From assembly GCA_000447185.1 (NCBI GenBank), contig KE647096.1, forward strand, positions 8,075 to 27,762: 19,688 bases of DNA, given 5' to 3'. This DNA comes from Vairimorpha apis BRL 01 (taxonomy: Eukaryota; Microsporidia; Nosematidae). Position numbers and translations under genes: made by a program. How positions within the stretch are numbered: the first letter of the stretch is position 1; each line of letters opens with the position of its first letter. Of this stretch, positions 19,001 to 19,688 are shown one piece after another. The notes below the pieces were generated by a model. It saw nothing but the letters and a program-made list of their open reading frames with translations, did not search any database and had not been told where the DNA came from.

Positions 19001-19659
19001 AGTTGTTAATGATGAATTAATTATAAATAAACGTAAAAAATCTGATTTAATTGATGAACTTAAATTTAAAGAATATACTGAATTTGATAATTTTTCGTAT
19101 CTCTTATCAATGGAAATATTAAGTTTAACCGAAGAAAGAATTGATAAATTAAACAAGGAACTTTTTAATAAAATTGAAGAATATAATGTGTTACAAGGTA
19201 AAACACCTAAAGATTTATGGAGAGAAGATTTGTATGAATTTGAAATTGCTTACGATAAAGTTGTTGAATATGAGGAAGAAGTTTATAAGAAAGCCAGAGA
19301 AGGTTCTAAGTCAACGAAAGGCAAACAAAAAAGAAAAAAATACAGTAATTCAAAAGAAGAAAACCACAGAAGTGCTCATTAATGATGGAAAAAGAACTAT
19401 TAAAAAAACATTAAAAGCTGAAAAATCTGTAATCACTAAGAAAGCTACAATAAAAAAGAAAAAATGTTATTGCAATAAAAAACACAAAATTACAAAAACA
19501 ATTAAAAAATATTAAAAGTAAAGACGAACCTGTTAAAAAAAGAACTAAGACAGAAAAAAAGTATTAAAAAAACAAGTTATTAAACTTCCTGTACGTAATA
19601 GTATTATTGAAATTGAAGAATCATCTAATGATGTTGATCATGCATGGAAAAAATATTAA
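16031..19659 (+). CDS. TOP2: DNA topoisomerase II, interrupted by serial one-base frame breaks and one in-frame stop
   Basis: Eukaryotic type IIA topoisomerase, about 1,210 residues in total, passes one duplex through another in the nucleus. The GHKL ATPase domain has EILVNAADN (about 64-72), VLNDGKGVPI and GGRNGYGAKLCNIFS. QTKEN follows, then TOPRIM with LTEGDSAKALV, PLRGKMLNVREAS and MTDQDHDGSH. The cleavage domain has KELILFSMADN.RSIPS, YHHGE, IGQFG.RLQGGKDSA and the catalytic Tyr at 18295-18297 (AARYL). The coiled C-gate region and a Lys-rich tail end at 19659 in DHAWKKY. Breaks, each one base missing, lie in A7 16425-16431, T6 17589-17594, A8 17883-17890, A5 17953-17957, A7 18782-18788 and A7 19554-19560. 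Probable pairs lie near 19324-19338 and 19452-19466. TAA at 18427-18429 replaces a Leu codon at a TTTAAA junction. The sequence is otherwise highly conserved, so the gene looks functional and the breaks look technical or rescued. It is not clearly a pseudogene. Confidence 0.96.
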
Positions 19660-19688
19660 ATATTTTTAATAATAAAAATTTTAAAATT

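Noticed and set aside
16031..19659. TOP2 as a plain pseudogene
   Set aside because: Catalytic motifs and almost all conserved residues are intact, and the breaks are confined to homopolymers with one sign, which is unlike neutral decay.

Overview
The window looks like nuclear DNA of a microsporidian, and a very A+T-rich one: non-coding stretches are almost entirely A and T. The evidence is the gene set (26S proteasome ATPase Rpt1, TFIIF beta/Tfg2, Krr1, eukaryotic DNA topoisomerase II, a PTRHD1-type peptidyl-tRNA hydrolase, an internal-promoter tRNA-Thr), the absence of introns, the shortened proteins, and a short C-rich block (CCC, or TATCC) a few bases upstream of nearly every start codon. 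That block is a known microsporidian start-site signature. The species cannot be named from the sequence.

Layout. Positions 1-4121 hold three minus-strand genes: a partial TRAPPC8/Trs85-like gene running off the left edge, RPT1, and an orphan gene. A plus-strand tRNA-Thr(UGU) follows at 4393-4464, then a PTRHD1-like gene at 5329-5664. TFG2 (minus) and an orphan gene (plus) form a divergent pair at 6303-8047. About 4.1 kb of gene-poor, nearly pure A/T sequence follows (8048-12174). It holds two decayed, mutually homologous fragments of a retroelement-type polyprotein (8759-9106 and 10225-10508, both minus). A 34-codon single-pass membrane microprotein gene at 12175-12279 carries the start-site motif. 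KRR1 lies at 12522-13187, an orphan multi-pass membrane protein (minus) at 13785-14774, and DNA topoisomerase II at 16031-19659.

The genes do not form a pathway. They are separate housekeeping functions: protein turnover, Pol II initiation, ribosome assembly, DNA topology and vesicle tethering, each apparently with its own promoter.

The most unusual property is the pattern of frame breaks. TOP2 is interrupted about ten times, RPT1 once and the TRS85-like gene once. Every placed break is a shift of the same sign (one base missing) at or near an A or T homopolymer, while the encoded protein stays highly conserved across it. Under-called homopolymers in the assembly are the simplest explanation. 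Several breaks in TOP2, and the one in RPT1, fall on in-phase X_XXY_YYZ slippery heptamers, so real slippage or recoding deserves a direct test.
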